Shown here: positions 6,306-7,301 of the stretch, in pieces
Layout: each line of letters starts with the position of its first letter
How positions within the stretch are numbered: the first letter of the stretch is position 1
Source of the DNA: an uncultured Agathobacter sp.
GTDB lineage: Bacteria > Bacillota > Clostridia > Lachnospirales > Lachnospiraceae
NCBI GenBank assembly: GCA_934358675.1
Contig: CAKRKX010000103.1
Span: forward strand, 1-7,301
Direction of reading: 5' to 3'
DNA length: 7,301 nucleotides
Translations under genes and position numbers: made by a program
Notes under the pieces: model-generated
What the model was told of the DNA's origin: nothing
Databases searched by the model: none
What the model saw: only the letters and a program-made list of their open reading frames with translations

Positions 6306-6314
6306 AATCTCCTC

Positions 6315-6821
6315 CTAGCGCAGTCCGTCAAGCAGGTGCAGCACGATCGTGCCGGCCTTTACATCCACGTTGACAACACAGTCTTTGATTGCCGGAACCA
6401 GCAGATCCGGTGTGCCTTCCTTGCTGATCACATACACATCGTTTGCTCCGGTCTGCAATACATCCGTGATCTCGCCAAGCTCTTCTCCCTCATCGGAGCT
6501 TGCCTTAAGCCCGATCAGATCCGCGATAAAATACTCGTTCTCGGCAAGCTCTACCGCATTATCTCTTGTCACGAGCAGCTTCGCCTGACGGAAGCGCTCC
6601 ACATCATTTATATTGTCATATCCTTTGAACTTTAAGATTACAAGATTCTTGAAAAACTTCACGCTTGTAATCTCCATATCCAGCTTTTCTTTGCCGGTAT
6701 CAAGGATCACATTTTTCAATTTTTTAAAGCGTGCACTGTCGTCTGTCGTCGGAAACACCTTGACTTCGCCGCGCACTCCGTGCGTCGTTGTCACAACGCC
6801 TACCTGTAACAAATCTTCCAT
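6315..6821 (-). CDS. rimM: 16S rRNA processing protein RimM
   Basis: 168 residues from ATG 6821, the usual RimM length. The upstream in-frame ATG at 6842 lacks a ribosome binding site, whereas AGGAGAG lies 5 bases before 6821. RimM binds ribosomal protein S19 and helps mature the head of the 30S subunit. The N-terminal domain carries [20 protein letters not shown] (residues 4-23). The C-terminal PRC-barrel carries [11 protein letters not shown] and [17 protein letters not shown], ending at VLHLLDGLR. The TAG stop overlaps the trmD ribosome binding site, so rimM and trmD form one transcription unit. A strong terminator and a long palindrome separate it from khpA upstream. I see no convincing promoter for it outside the palindrome. 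Confidence 0.96.
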   Translation of the reverse strand: MEDLLQVGVVTTTHGVRGEVKVFPTTDDSARFKKLKNVILDTGKEKLDMEITSVKFFKNLVILKFKGYDNINDVERFRQAKLLVTRDNAVELAENEYFIADLIGLKASSDEGEELGEITDVLQTGANDVYVISKEGTPDLLVPAIKDCVVNVDVKAGTIVLHLLDGLR

Positions 6822-6856
6822 ACATACTCTCCTATCGAACATTGCGCTACACTCCC

Positions 6857-7224
6857 TTTTCTTACATTGAATGATCGAAGTACTTCGTTCACCTTTTCCG
6901 AAGCCGTCTCTTTATTTGAATACTAGTTATCCGGAATCTCGAATTTGTCATGATTTCCTTTTCCCTTTTTGATGATTTATGTCCGCCAAAGTTTGGACAA
7001 TTCCGAAGGCGGCTGTTCGTCGAGACACAGACTGCGTCCGTAGCATCTGTGTCCGACGGACACTGCCACGGAATGGTTCAAACGTTGGCGGACACAAAAT
7101 TTAAGGGAAAAGAGAAATCTCTGACAAATTCAGAAATTCCATCTAAAACCGTATTCAAATAAAGAGACGGCTTCGAACAAATGGCGAACTTAAGTACTTC
7201 CATCATCACCTTGATGTAAGAAAA
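6857..7224. repeat. Long imperfect palindrome of about 370 bp, possible foldback mobile element
   Basis: This gene-free stretch between khpA and rimM folds back on itself over nearly its whole length. Paired blocks, left to right: 6857-6867 with 7214-7224 (11 of 11), 6877-6885 with 7192-7200 (9 of 9), 6899-6923 with 7151-7175 (25 of 25), 6941-6950 with 7122-7131 (10 of 10), 6958-6967 with 7103-7112 (10 of 10), 6981-7005 with 7069-7093 (22 of 25), 7015-7022 with 7054-7061 (7 of 8) and 7024-7031 with 7046-7053 (8 of 8). The tip is TGC/GCA with a GTCCGTA loop at 7036-7042. The ends are TTTTCTTACAT and its complement. No transposase gene is inside, and no clear target-site duplication flanks it. 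Candidates are a non-autonomous transposable element (MITE-like) or a giant hairpin RNA. Confidence 0.85.
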
Positions 7225-7254
7225 AGGAGCATAGCGAATCACTATGCTCCTTTT
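7221..7254 (-). terminator. Rho-independent terminator after khpA
   Basis: GGAGCATAG (7226-7234) and CTATGCTCC (7242-7250) form a perfect 9-base stem with a 7-base loop. The minus-strand transcript continues into TTTTT (7225-7221). A four-T run on the other side (7251-7254) could make it work in both directions. It begins 2 bases beyond the khpA stop and abuts the long palindrome. Confidence 0.88.
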
Positions 7255-7256
7255 GA

Positions 7257-7301
7257 TTACTGCATAATCTCTACAATAACCTTCTTGTCTTCTTTGGAAG
7301 C
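7257..7301 (-). CDS. khpA: KH-domain RNA-binding protein KhpA, C-terminal end only
   Basis: Only the last 14 codons and the TAA (7259-7257) are in the window. They read ASKEDKKVIVEIMQ, which matches the end of the small KH-domain protein (YlqC/KhpA) normally encoded between rpsP and rimM; the VxVEI ending is typical. KhpA is an RNA-binding protein that pairs with KhpB in Firmicutes. The assignment rests on this short tail plus the position upstream of rimM. Confidence 0.75.
   Translation of the reverse strand, partial: ASKEDKKVIVEIMQ

Noticed and set aside
4947..6635. Long open frames on the plus strand opposite trmD and rimM (4947-5822 and 5958-6635)
   Set aside because: They are antisense to well-conserved trmD and rimM, have no ribosome binding sites, and their His/Arg/Leu/Pro-rich composition is typical of a reverse-frame shadow.
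6950..7162. A 70-residue plus-strand frame inside the palindrome
   Set aside because: It arises from the inverted-repeat sequence, resembles no protein I know, and has no convincing ribosome binding site.
6857..7224. CRISPR array or tandem repeat in the khpA-rimM gap
   Set aside because: The repeats are inverted about a single centre and are not regularly spaced direct repeats.

Overview
The window looks like part of a Lachnospiraceae-type (Clostridia, Firmicutes) chromosome. The grounds are a core-gene order close to khpA-rimM-trmD-rplS-lepB, a cell-surface leucine-rich-repeat protein with the C-terminal tail I associate with gut clostridia, strong AGGAGG-type ribosome binding sites, and a TrmD carrying a clostridial-looking acetyltransferase tail. 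This is recognition from memory; no search was run. Every gene lies on the minus strand, so transcription runs from 7301 towards 1.

From the right edge: the last 14 codons of khpA end at a strong hairpin terminator. Next comes a roughly 370-bp near-perfect inverted repeat (6857-7224) with no gene in it, then rimM and trmD, closely spaced. trmD is fused in frame to a GNAT-like acetyltransferase domain. In many Firmicutes rplS follows trmD directly. Here about 3.7 kb of accessory DNA separates them: a PIN-domain toxin-antitoxin pair with its own promoter, a BspA-like leucine-rich-repeat surface protein gene broken by three frameshifts, a small decayed gene with a good promoter, and a zinc-ribbon multi-pass membrane protein. 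A 22-bp exact direct repeat (1140-1161 and 2690-2711) brackets the last two. rplS follows with its own promoter, a short structured leader and a terminator. The window ends inside a signal peptidase I family gene that has its own promoter.

The ancestral ribosome/tRNA-maturation operon has thus been split at two or three points: a terminator plus palindrome between khpA and rimM, an accessory island between trmD and rplS, and a terminator plus new promoter between rplS and the signal peptidase gene.

The points most worth a second look are these. The signal peptidase homologue appears to have lost both catalytic residues (Ser to Ala and Lys to Arg) while keeping the rest of its conserved boxes. 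The long palindrome has the look of a non-autonomous mobile element or a giant RNA hairpin. The TrmD-acetyltransferase fusion has a degenerate acetyl-CoA loop. No rRNA, tRNA, CRISPR array or transposase gene is visible.
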